A stretch of DNA of 64,000 nucleotides from Bimuria novae-zelandiae CBS 107.79 (Eukaryota; Ascomycota; Dothideomycetes; Pleosporales; Didymosphaeriaceae), in NCBI GenBank assembly GCA_010015655.1, contig ML976657.1:732264-796263 (forward strand), written 5' to 3'. Each line of letters opens with the position of its first letter. Within the stretch, counting starts at the first letter, position 1. This document shows positions 10,195-21,910 of the stretch, piece after piece. Made by a program: the position numbers and the translations under genes. The notes beneath the pieces were generated by a model. That model searched no databases. It had not been told where the DNA came from and worked only from the letters and a program-made list of their open reading frames with translations.

Positions 10195-12120
10195 TTAACA
10201 CAACAACGCGATATAATAATTATATACAATTGCCATTATAGATTAAGTAGTATCTATAGTACGCTTTGCACACGTTCGCGCGTTATGCCTAGTCTCTCTA
10301 CAGCGGCTACAGCGCGCTGAAGCCTGCTAACCAGCACCTAATTGCGCCCTACCTTAATACGTTTCGCTCTCTAGCTACTGCTCAACGTCCTTTTGAGTAT
10401 TAATCTCCTCTACCTCTGCCTTTATAAAGGTGTCTTGTTTCTGTATCCGCTTCTTTTGTCGCTTTCTTCGTGATGTGGCTGCCCTATTTGCCTATTTAAG
10501 CCTCGCGATCCGATCGCGCATAAGCGTACTCTTATAAGCTATTACTTTAGCGCCCTTTTTAAGCTAATTAAGCGCTGTAATAATAGAAGCAGGTAATAAG
10601 CTCTTATATCTTTAAATTCTATTATATATTAAGGTTAATTAAGCTTCTAGCTCGCGCGCGTTGCTTAGTGTTTTAGCTTCTTAGAGGGTAACCTCTAGCG
10701 CAGGCAGTATAGGCGTGCGAAACTTTATATTAAGCTTTAATATTACTACCTCTAGATCGTGTGGGACTAGGCTAGCGCCTCGAAAGCTTGCGTAAATATT
10801 CTCCTTTATAATTAATTACTTATAGGCTGCGCAGAAGGCTAGTAAGAACTCTAGCTTTATAATATGGCTAATATAGTCGCGCATTAGGCTCTTAATCTAG
10901 CAACTATACGCGCGCTTTAACAGTGAAAAGCAGCCCATATTAAGTGGCTATAGAAGGTGCGATAAATATAGTAGCATATAAAGAGTATAAATATTATTCT
11001 CCTTACAAAGCTACTAGAATTTAAGCAAGTTATAGCTCTTATAGCTATTAAGTATAAGTAGCTAGCGCGCGCCTACCCTACGCTTTACTATATACTTAAT
11101 AAAGTGTCTTAGCCACTCTACTCTAAGCTTATTAGTAGTCTAGCTATTATTGCTTACTGTAAAGGCCTAGTCGCGCGGTATATTATCGTCCTTGTACTAG
11201 GTAGAGAGGTAATACTAGCTAAGGAAGATAATAAAGGGCAGGATTGCCCACCTAGTAGTATTAATTCTATAGATTACTATAGTCCACCCACGATTGCCTA
11301 GCTAAATAGCCTTTGGCCTACCGCGTCTCTCTAAACCTGTAATAACAAGCTAAGACGATATCTTGCCTATTGTAACGAGGTAGGCACGGTCGAACACGTG
11401 GCCTTCTCTCGCTTATAGAGGTTCCGGCTAGGCTAGGATCAAACACTAGCGCTAGTGGCTGACCCTAGCATATCCTATATATATTATACTATACGAGTAA
11501 TACTTGGCTTAAGTATTCTCGTGCGTACCTTTTGGTGCAGGTGAGGAAGTCACATAGTATTGGCTTAGTAAGCGGGGCGCTTACCTCATTACACCTATTA
11601 TAAAGCCAGTCTCGTTGAAATTGTAGGTATCCTAATTATAGATACCGTAGGTAGCTTTGGTACGCGCTATAAGGTTAAACCACGCCCTAATTATCTCTAG
11701 ATCCTTATATAGAGCTCTCTATCAATCGTACGGCTAATTAAATCGTGTAGTAAGGTAATCTATTCGCTTGACAAAGTTGCGTGGCTATAGTTAACTAATC
11801 TGGCCAGCGCTGCGCTTAGTAAGTAGCTTATCCGCTATATCTTATATAGCACCTAGGGTAGGCGCAAACCCTTGCGAATCTAAATTAAGTATATGCCTGA
11901 TAATTACCTCCTCTTCTAGCTTAGTAAGCTTTTTTAATTTAGGCTTATAATCGCGTCGCGCAACAATTCCTGCGCGTTAGTTACGTAGTGTACTTTAAGG
12001 AACGTTATAGACTACTATAGCGCGTTATTCGCTTTAGATCTAGTCTTAATTAATTGCTAAGATAGCTAGAAGAATATCTGCTTTATTATAGAGTATTTAA
12101 GCAGGAGGTGGTTAAGCCAT
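10195..12120 (-). pseudogene. Fot1/pogo-family transposase copy B, RIPed and split by a MITE
   Basis: This is the counterpart of the transposase at 2851-4548. The ATG is at 12120-12118, and the frame runs to about 10195 after the 228-bp insertion is skipped. The MITE interrupts it just after the first catalytic block, in the codons for FIIGKISS. The zinc-knuckle end is present at about 10272-10312. It shares stops with copy A but has others of its own, as expected from separate RIP of two copies. It is non-functional. Confidence 0.85.
11372..11592. mobile_element. 221-bp MITE inserted in transposon B
   Basis: Alignment with copy A shows an insertion here flanked by GCCTATT (11365-11371) and ACCTATT (11593-11599). 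These are one 7-bp target duplication with a single transition. The ends are inverted repeats: GTAACGAGGTAGGC on the left, and on the right the reverse complement reads GTAATGAGGTAAGC, 12 of 14 matching. It has no coding capacity and much higher G+C than its host. An 8-bp duplication with a 220-bp element is equally possible and would suggest a hAT-type mover. Confidence 0.85.
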
Positions 12121-12475
12121 TATTGAAACAAGGTAATGTATTACGAAAAGTTTGGTGGGGTAACAGCTCGCTTATACTGACAGCTCGCTTATAAACTACG
12201 TTACGGGTTTTCTAATACTTATAAGTTTTAATTTAATACTATTAAAGGCGTGATTTTTTTTAATTATAATTACGCCTTCTTTTTAAGTATAGCTTATTTT
12301 TCTTACTTTAAAACTCCTTTACCTTTTACTCTTCTAACTTTAAAAGCTATAAAGCTTTTTTATTAGTATCCTTTTAAGCTTAGCGCTCACGAGCCTGTTA
12401 AACCTTTATAAAAGACTAAAAACTTGCGCTACTATTATATTCCTGCGGTACTTTAAGTAGGAGGTGTTTTCCACG

Positions 12476-12980
12476 TTAGCGACGCTTCTTCTCGTTTATA
12501 AGAGCTTTACGAAGCCTCTCGTTTTCGTGCTGTAGTAGCTGCTTTTGTATGGCGATAGTGTGAATCGTCTGAGAGAGCTGACGAGATCGAGAATTGTGTA
12601 CGTCCTCCACTACCTGCCTCAGCAAACGCTCGATCTTGCGCCAGTCAGAGGCAGAGAGTACTGACGTAGTGCTTTCGCTCGATGAGGACCTCTCTACCTC
12701 TTTTGATTTGAACCTCTTCAGTACTACCTCTGCGTCAAGAGGCGACAGCCCGGTAGCTTCAAATCCCACCTCGATATTCGATTTTGTGAAGGCCGTGTGC
12801 CAGGCGCGGTGGAAAAGGCGGTAGAAGTCTCGTTTAGTGATTGAGGAGATGCCCTGGCAATTATACATGAAGTTACTGAGCTCTGTAGAGTACGCCGTCG
12901 AGAAAGGCTTAAAAAGCGCGACGTCGAGCGGCTAAAACGTATAGGTACTATAGGGAGGTAGTATAACAAGTAAGATTTAG
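12476..12980 (-). pseudogene. Pogo-family transposase C-terminal fragment
   Basis: The minus strand reads PLDVALFKPF, then YNCQGISSITKRDFYRLFHR, then GFEATGLSPLDAEVVLKRF. This is the end of the DDE domain and the C-terminal region of a pogo-type transposase, followed by a Leu/Glu/Arg-rich probable coiled coil ending at 12476. One TAG (near 12933) interrupts it, probably a RIPed Gln before PLDV. The upstream part (above about 12980) is lost in AT-rich DNA. It matches the family of the partial element at 62649-64000. The last 130 codons are intact, so little RIP has reached this fragment. Confidence 0.82.
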
Positions 12981-13139
12981 TTTTTGTTATAATATTTAAT
13001 AAAATCTATTGTAACAATCGATTTATAGCTATTAAAAATAAGTAAGTAATTTAAGCACTTTACCTTTACTTTTATTTCTTAATTAAATACGTGTTTAAGC
13101 CATGCAAGGCCTAAATTATTATTAGTTTACTTTTTAGTA

Positions 13140-15010
13140 ACGTACCTCACAAGCGAGTTAGACACACAAGCGAGTCGGACACTCTGCTAAGACCCCACTA
13201 AATTATACTATTAACAATAGTACAATGCGATATCTTAACTACCTAATTAGTTATTATAATTAAAAGAAGCTTGTATATAGCTCGCGCTTTAGGCTATTAA
13301 ATAAAATATAAATATAACTTTATAACGCGCTGTATTAATCTATAGTATTTTTTAAACTATACTAAGTAACTAACGCGTTAAAAAGACCTTTTAACGTAAT
13401 TATACCCCTAACTTTATAAATCCTTTTCTAATAGAGGAGTAGGTAATTATTTAGTATATACTTAACCTAGACGCGTAAGGATTTCCGTCCTAGCTTGCTA
13501 CTATTAATGATATAATTAATATTTTATTAGCTAAGTAGCGCCGCAAGCCTATTAGCTAAAACTAAGCTATAAATTTTGTAAAGCACTAGCTAGAGCTCTA
13601 AGTTAAGTTTAATTAAAAGTATAACTATAAGAGAGCCCTCTATAATGATCCTGCAGTTATATAGGGCTGGTTCTAGCTTATAGAGAATACTAAAGCCAAG
13701 TACGGTATCCTAGATGAAGATACCTATAACTTTAATAAGACTAGCTTTATAATAAGTATAATATTAATAAGAGTAGTTATTATAGGCTTTAAGCGTTAAA
13801 ATAGGCTAAAGAGCGTGTAGTAAGGTAATTAAAAGTAGACTTTAGTTATCTAAAGCGTTAATGTAACAGGCTAGGCAATTCTGCCCTTTACTATCTTCTA
13901 GGGCAAGCACCACCTCTTTGCCTAGTACTAGGAGAAGGATCTACCTCGCGACTAGATATTTAGAGTCTCTAAGAATAGCTAGATAATAAATAAGCTTAGT
14001 TTATAGTAGCTAAAGCACTTTAACGCGCATATAAAAAAGCGTATAATAAGTAACTATTAGCTACTTATTATTAATAGCTATAAGAGCTATAACTTGCTTA
14101 AATTCTAGTAATACTATAAGGATAATAAGATTATTACTTTCTATATATCTCTATATTCGTCGCACCTCCTGTAGCTACTAGATATAGGGTGTTTCTCGCT
14201 ATTAAAGAATGCATATAGGCGCCAAGCTATGGATCTAATACGTAACTATATTACGTATATTACTAAAATTAAGTTTTTATTTTATTTTATTACAGCGTTT
14301 AAGGCTATAATAACTTAAAGTAATATTTAAAGTGACTTTTAAGGTGCTAGCCTTATTCCCTTTAACCTAAAAGTAATAATATTAAAGTTTAATATCTGTC
14401 TGCGTACGCCTTCGCCTTATACTATACGCGATAGTACGTGGCAGTCTTAGACACCTAGTGACACCCTAGAATTAGGGTTATAATTAACGCTAGTGAAGGA
14501 GAGGATTTAGAGGCACCTAAATAGTTCTTTAATAAGCCTAGTTAAGGCCTTTAAAAAGATAATAAAAGGCGTAATAATAGTAGCGCATAAGCTAGTATTA
14601 GCGTAAAAGTATATTACTAAGCTTTAAGCTACTAATAAGGCTGCTACGCAACGGAAATTATATAAGAAAAAGTAACTATAGTAGGAAAAATTTCTTATAG
14701 CTACTAATAGCTAGTAACTAGCTATCCTAATGGACTTTATAGCGCGTAGTAATAAAAGAAAGGTAAAGAAGAGAGTGCGCACTAATTAAAATAAGCCTAC
14801 TTAATAGCGCTATAAACGCTATAGCGAGGCTAAATATAATAAAATAACTTATAAGTAGCTTATAAAAGTAAATTCTAAGTAAATTAGCCTACTATAATTT
14901 CTTATAACTATTTATGCGCGTTCTATACTATTATATAGAGTATAGATTTTGGTGGGGTCTTGGCAGAGTGTCCGACTCGCTTGTGTATCCAACTCGCTTG
15001 TGAGGTACGT
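13140..15010 (+). mobile_element. Pogo/Fot1-type DNA transposon, family C (1871 bp)
   Basis: The TIRs are about 65 bp. The left end starts ACGTACCTCACAAGCGAG and the right end finishes CTCGCTTGTGAGGTACGT. TA flanks both ends (13138-13139 and 15011-15012). Two tandem 17-bp units of the form CACAAGCGAGTYRGACA follow the first 8 bp. The family is distinct from A/B in sequence but has the same TIR plan. Confidence 0.92.
13230..14890 (+). pseudogene. Pogo/Fot1-family transposase, family C, RIPed
   Basis: The plus strand carries a degenerate transposase homologous to that of element A. Readable blocks are the HTH/CENP-B region (VIIXYILNLDAXGFPS, near 13445-13495), FNKTSFII (catalytic Asp changed to Asn, near 13732-13756), AILPFTIF (about 13877-13900) and LLIINSYKSYNLLKF (about 14060-14106). 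X marks a stop. The stops are TAG or TAA. Frame and block order match copy A, so this is a related but older or harder-hit family. Exact ends are not defined. Confidence 0.75.
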
Positions 15011-15209
15011 TAATAAAGTAAAAAAATGTTGTATAGATAGCTAGGTTAAAGTCTTATAACTAGATATTTTATATCTAGTCTAACGTAGCTTAGTAAATTA
15101 ACGCTAGCTATAAGGCTGTGCTATTAGCATAGATATACGTAACTATTATTATTTACTTATAATTACCATTTTAGATAACTTACTAGCATAGCCCTGCTTT
15201 ATATCGCCG

Positions 15210-15434
15210 TGGCAGATTTGATAGTGTTCTGTCACTTTGAGATAATGCAATGATGAGAATTTGATGGATGTGATAATTGATTGATAATGTTCGTGTTCTA
15301 TGTGTGTCTGGAATGCAGATGTGTGCGAGGCTCCAAATAAGTGCCGCTGCAGCGCTAGCCCTATTTAGAATAGTACAAAAGAGAGAGTGCTCCAGCCTCA
15401 TATCCATAACAGATAGAGGCTATATAATCGGACA
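15210..15434 (-). repeat. 3' LTR of Copia-I
   Basis: This 225-bp LTR runs from TGGCAGATTTG to AATCGGACA. It matches 20638-20862 over its full length. Confidence 0.93.
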
Positions 15435-16486
15435 CACCCCCTTAGCTTGGGCTTATCCTCAAGCTGGACCTTCGCATTATTTATCTGTCTATTATTCTAA
15501 CTTAAAGGCCTCTATCCTCTGCTATAGATCCTGCAGGGCAACCTCTTAATTAGTAATCTTGTCTAATATATCTTTAAGTCCTAGCTTATTTAGAAACTTG
15601 CTCTATTTGTTTACTAGCAGGGCCTTTATAAGTCTATCTACAACTATGTCCTCTAAGCGTTAATAGTCTACCTTAATTTTCCTAAGTATAACTTCTTATC
15701 TTAGCCAGTGATTGTAGATATCTACATGGCGGAGCTTAGTCTGCAGCTTTGCGATCTCTTTAGTAATTAGGCGAATAGTTTATTAATTATTGTAGTTAAT
15801 TATGATTAGGTAATTGCTTATAGCGATCTAAAGCTCCTAGAGTAATCGTGAAGTAAAGATAGCCTCCTTAGCTACTTGTAAAAGCGCTAGAAGTTCGGCC
15901 TCTATTATTAATATAGTAACTATATCTTACTTGCTTGCTTTCTAGGCAATTAGGCCGCTAAATAATTTAATAACGTATCCTTGTAAACTCTTGCGATTAA
16001 GTGTATTATTAGTAAAGGATGCGTCGCTTGCTACTTGTAGAGTATCTACACCCCCAAGCTAAAGACCTAGTAATTTAGTATTAGTAAGATAGAGGAGAAC
16101 TTAGTTAGTAGCTGCTTAGTGCTCTTTGCTTAGGTTAGATAAGAATCGTAATAATCTAAAGCTTACAAAGGCGATATCTAGTCGAGTTATAACTATAGTA
16201 TAGAGAATTAATCTAACTTTACACTAGTATCAATTAATCTTACCCTTACTAGCTAGTCCTGTTCTTGGGAGTAATTCGATTAAACCTATTAGGGTATTGT
16301 GGCGAATCTTATAGTGATTAATGAGGCGCGATATTTTGTCGACGTATAATGCTTATAAAAGCCAGATCTTTTTATTTAAGCAGTCCCTAATAATTTTAAT
16401 TCCTAGAAACTATTGCAGGTCTTTCCTACTAGTAAGGGTAAATTTAGTTCTTATCTCTTTAATAGCTGCTTTTGCTACTGTATCGG

Positions 16487-16840
16487 CGCAGGTCACTCAA
16501 AGGATCGATGTTGGCGTATCTCCTAGCAGAGGCATGTGGGAGNNNNNNNNNNNNNNNNNNNNNNNNNNNNNNNNNNNNNNNNAACTACAAAGGCCCCAAG
16601 CTCCTCTAAATACACCTCTTCCCAGATGGCTAGCTAGCACATAACTGCCATAGGTTGACCGTCGGTCTGATGGATCCGAAATAGGTCCGAATCGGATTCG
16701 TAGTTCCCCATCGGTCTGATAGATCCGAAATTGGTCCGATACGGATGAGTGTCGGTTTTCGGATGATCTCGAATCCTGTCTTGACTAGCCAAGGGTTCTC
16801 GTGTCGACGAGCGATTGTTCCTGTTACAGCTACAGGCTCG
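16487..16840. other. Un-RIPed insertion in the Copia-I RT region
   Basis: Next to the equivalent part of Copia-II (around 38170-38230), Copia-I has about 350 extra bases here. They are G+C-normal and contain two tandem copies of a 49-bp unit starting TCGGTCTGATRGATCCGAAA (16662-16710 and 16711 to about 16750). The insertion also holds the assembly gap. GCTAC occurs at both edges and could be a target duplication. The nature of the insert is unknown. Confidence 0.5.
16543..16582. other. Assembly gap (40 N)
   Basis: Forty undetermined bases lie inside the insertion in Copia-I. The true length may differ. Confidence 0.99.
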
Positions 16841-19800
16841 TGATTCTTCTAATAGGCGATAATAAGATCATCCACATAGAAGAATATAATAATGCCGTCC
16901 TTAATAAGGCAGCATGGCTCGTGGGGCACTATTTCAAAGCTAATATCACGGAGCGTTAATATAAACTCTCTTTACTAGAGTAGTAGAGATATGCGTAGTC
17001 TATACAGTGCTTTATGTAGTTTAAGGACTATGCCTGCTCGCGAGTAGCCGCGAGGCATTCTCATGTAGATTTCTCTGTCCAGCTTTGCATGGACAAACGC
17101 GTTAGTAACGTCATGTTAAATAAGCTCTAAGTTAATACGAGCTGTAATCGCTATAAGCATGCGGAATAATTATCCTATAAGTGTTGCGGCGTAGGTTTCT
17201 TGCGAGGTAAGGTGCTACTATTAATCGCCTTGTACTACTAGCCTTGCTTTGCATTTCTGCAATCGATAGTGTTTGTTAAATTTATAGGTATATACCCACA
17301 TGCAGTCGAGGATTTGATGGCCTACTACCTTTACTAGAGCTACTATAACCTCGCTCTAAGACTTTATTTCCTTATGGCTCTGTAGATGGGATCGTTCTGC
17401 TTCCTTCCACATATTATAAAGAGGGTAATCTTCGAGCTTGCTTTAGCATGTAGGTGGCTCTAGAAGCATACTTTAATATAACTTCTTGCCTAATATAATT
17501 ATTTATTAAAGCTACGCCTTATTAAGAGTCTTACCTTTGTATTTGCCGCTGCTACTAGCTTCGGTGCTTGCCATAAAGGCTGCGGCCTATAGGCTTGTTT
17601 GCAACTGTCCTGTTTGCACTATTTATAGTAGTATAGCTTAATTGTCTCCTACTATTAGTTATGTAAGGAGTGTTACTAGTGGCGGCGTTAATAGAGGCGT
17701 TAGATATTTGTACCTAGCTCTCCTGCCTTGCCTACACTTAGGAGCCTCTTCCTCTGGCGCTTTACTAATTGTCTCATCCTTAAAGAAGGACTCAGTGGCA
17801 TGCTCTTGTTAAGGTAAGGAAGGTAACTCTACTAATCGCACCTAGGCTACTATTTCTTCTAATGTGCTGTGCATAAGGTTGTCTATTAGGTCTTTAGTTT
17901 TGCCTAAAAACACAGTATCCTCATCGAATATTACATCGCGAGTACTAATCGTCTTTGCTAGAGAGGGAATCCATATTCTCTAGATATTAGTTAATTTGTA
18001 GCTAATAAGGTAGCTAATCTATACTTTAGGGTTAAGCCTCTAAAGCCTGCTTTTGCCGCGTTTTGTGTCGTTGGTTATCGCAAACGCTTTGCAGCTATAT
18101 GCTTTTAGGTAAGCTTAATTAGGCTTCTTTAGTTAGGTAATAATGCCGTTCTGAAAGGCTACTATTGTAAAGAACACTTTATATGGAGATCGCTATTAGT
18201 TAGTGTAGTTTGGCGTTTAATTATATAGGTAGACTGCGGCTCGCGTAATCTTAGGCTATATCTACTATAGTAAATTAAAGTTAAGTTGCATTGCGCGCGC
18301 TTTCTCCTTAATTACACCCCCTAAGCATTCTACTTCTCTATTTTATGCTTAAGTATCTAGTGCTAAAAGCTTAATCTTAATACCTTGCGCCACGCACTAC
18401 TTCTTAATATTAACCTTAATAAAGAAGATCTCGTTATTAGATTTAATTACTTTTACTATAACGTTGTATTGTACTTTTATAAACCGTATAAAAGTGCTAA
18501 GTAATTTAATAATTAACCGTGCTAGGCGGTTATCCTTAAAGTAGAAGTCCTATGCGAAGCTAGAGAATTAATTAGTAATTAGCATTTAGCTCTTCTCTCT
18601 TGTTAAGCTATCTGCTTCATAGTCGTGAAAGTCTATTGCGACTCGCTCGCCAGGGCCTTCAGTTCGCTCCCTAGCTTGCCAGCGTATTTGCCGTTTCAGT
18701 TTTGCTTTGCCGCAGGCGTCACATTTTACTATAAGGAGACCTTTAATCCTTACCCCCTTAGATTACTACACGAGGTGTTCGAGGGCCTAAGGGCCTAGAT
18801 AGCCTAATTACTAGTGCTAGGTCTATGCGTTTGCCTTCTACGGTCTTTATTTAGTGCGTGTGTTAGTCTTGTAAGTAGCGTGCGCAGCATTAGTAGGAAT
18901 ACTACTTACTAGCCTTATTCTGTATTCTAACACCTATTATCTATGTAATTCTTAGAATTCTACTAGCACAGTATTATCTCTTCTCTTTAAAGTTATTAGG
19001 TCTATCCTTATGTCCCACTAAAGGCCTTGCCTCTAGAGTAATTAGAACGATACAAGGTTGCAGAGTAAATTAGGGCAATAGGCTATATTATTTAGCTATA
19101 TTATTCGATTGCCGCTTATACTTTATATGTTAAGATAGACGCTCTCGTATCCTTTAATCCATATTTGTGTATTCCCTGCCTATATGAAGTCTCCTGGCGC
19201 CGGTGGCCGGTATGAGATAAAGCGATTAATGTTGTTAAAGATATAGCAAGTTATGCCTAAATTAAGTATAGCTAAGCATTGCAATAGGTATGTGTTTAAT
19301 TTAGTGTAGAAAGATGCAGCGTTAAAGCTTGCTAGAATTTTAGTAATCTTGCGTCTATCTAGTTACTTATTATTAGCCTTAGTAATTTAAGTTAGAGTAG
19401 GAGTATACGATAATTTAATTATAGGTGCCTATAATCTAGCCCTCTTTGTTATCCTTAGGCTTTTTTAAAGCGCAAGGTCATTCTCTAGCCTAAACTTAAT
19501 TAGGGTAACCATGCTTGGCTTTGGCCTAAACTATTCTAGTTGTTTGTCTAAGAAAGCGTAGAAGCAGTCTTGTAGACTATAGCGTTATTTATAAGTAGGG
19601 CACTTAAGGCTACTAGCTATTGCTAGCTTATCGTCTGTAATCGCAGACCGCTTGGCTCTAGTACGTTGACTATTATTTTGTTATTTACGAGGTCTACCCT
19701 AATATTTTAATGTTGCTACTTTATCCACAAGAGAGGCGTCCCTGTCTGTAGCCTAGGTAGATTTACCACCGTTAGCGAGAGATGAACCTGCAGTAGCAAA

Positions 19801-20637
19801 AGCGCCCTTTTATTTACCCTCGATTAGGTGCTGCAGGATTATGTAGTCTTAGAAGAGTTTTATTATATACTTCCGTAAGACAGCTACATCCTTGCTTCCA
19901 TATTACTAGAAGGTCGTTACCTATATAGGTGCGACATAGATAACTGCCTTTATAAAGTCTTCTTTAACTAAGTCTAGCCTTTAAAGCTCTAGGACTTAAT
20001 TAGTCTCTACTTCTATAGCTGCATGATCGTACTTAGATAGCTATGTAGCCTATAATTTGACTATTCTTATTAGCTTAAGGGCTTCTTAGTATCTTGCCCT
20101 TAATCGTCTGTATTCGTCTTACAGGTCTACCCTAACTATAATCGTAAGGTTATTAATCCACTACCTAATTAATTAATTTAAAAGGTAGTAGTTGTTCTAG
20201 AGATGCGCAGAAACTGTTAATTAGATAATAATAACTACTTAGTTTAGGCTAACCTGTTCCTCTTGGTATTCGCGATCCATAATCTTATATATTTCTAGCT
20301 ATCCTTTATAATAATCGCTATCGTCTTTGTATGCTTTCGCGCCTGCCATCGATAGATGTGAAGGCATTATTGGCATATTATTCGGATTCGCAGTCGTATA
20401 CGCCGTGCTTGGCTGGTAGTTGCCTATCGCGGGAGGTATCGGCATTACGGGTTTCTATCTTGGTTCATCTATCAGCGCTAGGTTAATAATGTTCCAGACC
20501 TTTAGGAATTAGGATTTTGTTTTTAGCTAGTTTAGCTACGGTGTGTAGTTCGTGTAGTCAGTCAGGATCACTGTGGAATCTCTAAGGGTTAATAGGGCTA
20601 TTGCAATTAGCTTAGCGGAGGCAATAAGACTCTTAAT

Positions 20638-20862
20638 TATTAGATTTAATAGTGTTCTGTCACTTTAAGATAATGCAATGATGAGAATTTAATAGATGTA
20701 ATAATTAATTAATGATGTTCGTGTTCTGTATGTGTCTGGAATGCAGATGTGTGCGAGGCTCCAAATAAGTGCCGCTACAGCGCTAGCCCTATTTAGAATA
20801 GTACAAAAGAGAGAGTGCTCCAGCCTCATATCCACAACAGATAGAGGCCATATAATCGGACA
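20638..20862 (-). repeat. 5' LTR of Copia-I
   Basis: This LTR is 225 bp, like its partner. Most differences from the other LTR are TpG to TpA on the plus strand in this copy, so RIP has hit mainly one strand. Confidence 0.93.
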
Positions 20863-20867
20863 CGCCG

Positions 20868-21483
20868 CCGTATAAAGACTCTCTTTATTTTAGTAAGCAC
20901 CCTAATAAGGAAGCCCTTTTTATTTATATTATAAATATTATAAAGCTTAACGTTATATTAGGTAATCTTGGTACTTAGTAGCTTAAAAAAAAGCTTATAT
21001 TTAAAGGCTAAACTAGCGCGATAGCACTAGCCATTAACAGGGATACTTTATTAATTTATAAGCTTAATACTATTATGCTTAAAAAAGTAATTTATTTAAT
21101 TTATTTTTAGTTTTTTTCTAACTATCTAAGCTATAAAAATTTATATTATTTATTTTCTAAGAGTTATTCCGCGTGCGTAAAGCTTATTTAGCATATTTTA
21201 TAAGCTCTAATTCCTATAAGTAATTAAAAAGCTATATTTTTAAGTTAGTGTTTTATTATATGCTTTGAATATCTTGCTATCTTTTCAATACTATTATTTA
21301 ATTAACGTTGTAATTTTTTTTTTTACGTATAATTAGGTTTATTTTTAAATTTTAATAATTCTAAATCTGCAATTGTAGCATCTATATTATATATAGTTAT
21401 AGAGATATTAATTTTTAAAGTTTATAGTAGATTTAGTATAAGTGGGCGTTGCCTAGGACCGTACGTTACTTGGTGGATCACGT
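20868..21483. other. AT-rich RIPed spacer
   Basis: This is TA-rich sequence without recognisable coding potential. The last 45 bp (about 21440-21484) are G+C-normal and are the left flank of transposon H. They may be original host sequence continuous with the region after 26586. Confidence 0.5.
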
Positions 21484-21540
21484 TACCGTGCCGAGACAGT
21501 CAGTGCGCAGAGACAGTCAATGCGCGCCCCAACATAATCG

Positions 21541-21910
21541 CGACACCAGCAACTTAGGGCTGTAGAGCCCTACACAAAAGCTATTATCGCGAGATATTTT
21601 GGAGTTAAGGTCATGTAGGGCTATAGATAATCTCTATATAATTAGATTATAAATATCTACTTAGTGTTCTAACTAGGTATGTCACGGTTTATGACTCTTT
21701 CCCTATGAGATGGTTACTCCTATCCTTGCTTAATTGCTACTCACCTTTCTGAGAGTACTACACCTGTCTGGGACTAGCATTGTTTGTGCCTGCGCACCTA
21801 TACCTTCTGTAGCTCCTAGATAGTACAACCTTAGTTTAATCCCATAATCGTTTTACTACGTACTGTCCGCTCAGTACTCTGCCTCACCGCGACAAGATAG
21901 CTTCTACGCG
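21541..21910. other. Moderate-G+C patch inside transposon H
   Basis: This patch is less RIPed than the rest of H. It includes a long T+C-rich stretch with no open frame. It could be a fragment of an LTR or another short insertion, but no matching partner or duplication was found. Confidence 0.3.

Larger units (their letters stand above)
10122..12201 (-). mobile_element. Fot1/pogo-type DNA transposon, copy B (1852 bp plus MITE)
   Basis: This is the same family as 2770-4621 in the reverse orientation. It starts ACATAGTTTATAAGCG and ends CGCTTATAAACTACGT, flanked by TA (10120-10121 and 12202-12203). The length of 2080 bp equals 1852 bp plus 228 bp, which is a 221-bp insertion and a 7-bp duplication. 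Its TIRs contain the same tandem 17-bp units. Confidence 0.93.
15440..20600 (-). pseudogene. Copia gag-pol polyprotein, RIP-degraded
   Basis: Read from right to left, the domains are a gag-like region, the gag-pre-integrase zinc domain with the integrase start (about 18640-18800; GKAKLKRQIRW and GERVAIDFHDYEA), the integrase core, RT (about 16400-17500) with the motif FYVDDLII (YVDD at 16867-16878), and RNase H (about 15500-16300) with EAELLAL near 15890-15915. Integrase ahead of RT identifies Copia. Stops are frequent and mainly TAA or TAG. The YVDD catalytic box is intact in sequence, but no long open frame remains, so no protein can be made. Confidence 0.85.
15210..20862 (-). mobile_element. 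Copia LTR retrotransposon I (5653 bp)
   Basis: Two 225-bp LTRs (15210-15434 and 20638-20862) bound the element. An exact 5-bp target duplication, CGCCG, lies at 15205-15209 and 20863-20867. Pol reads on the minus strand. A purine-rich tract, AAGCTAAGGGGGTG on the minus strand, adjoins the left (3') LTR. The primer-binding region ATTAAGAGTCTTATTGCC adjoins the right (5') LTR and is shared in form with Copia-II and Copia-III. Integrase is encoded before RT, which is the Copia order. A 40-base assembly gap and an un-RIPed insertion lie in the RT region. Confidence 0.95.

Noticed and set aside
16321..16644. 107-codon plus-strand frame
   Set aside because: It crosses the assembly gap and is antisense to Copia-I RT, with no homology of its own.
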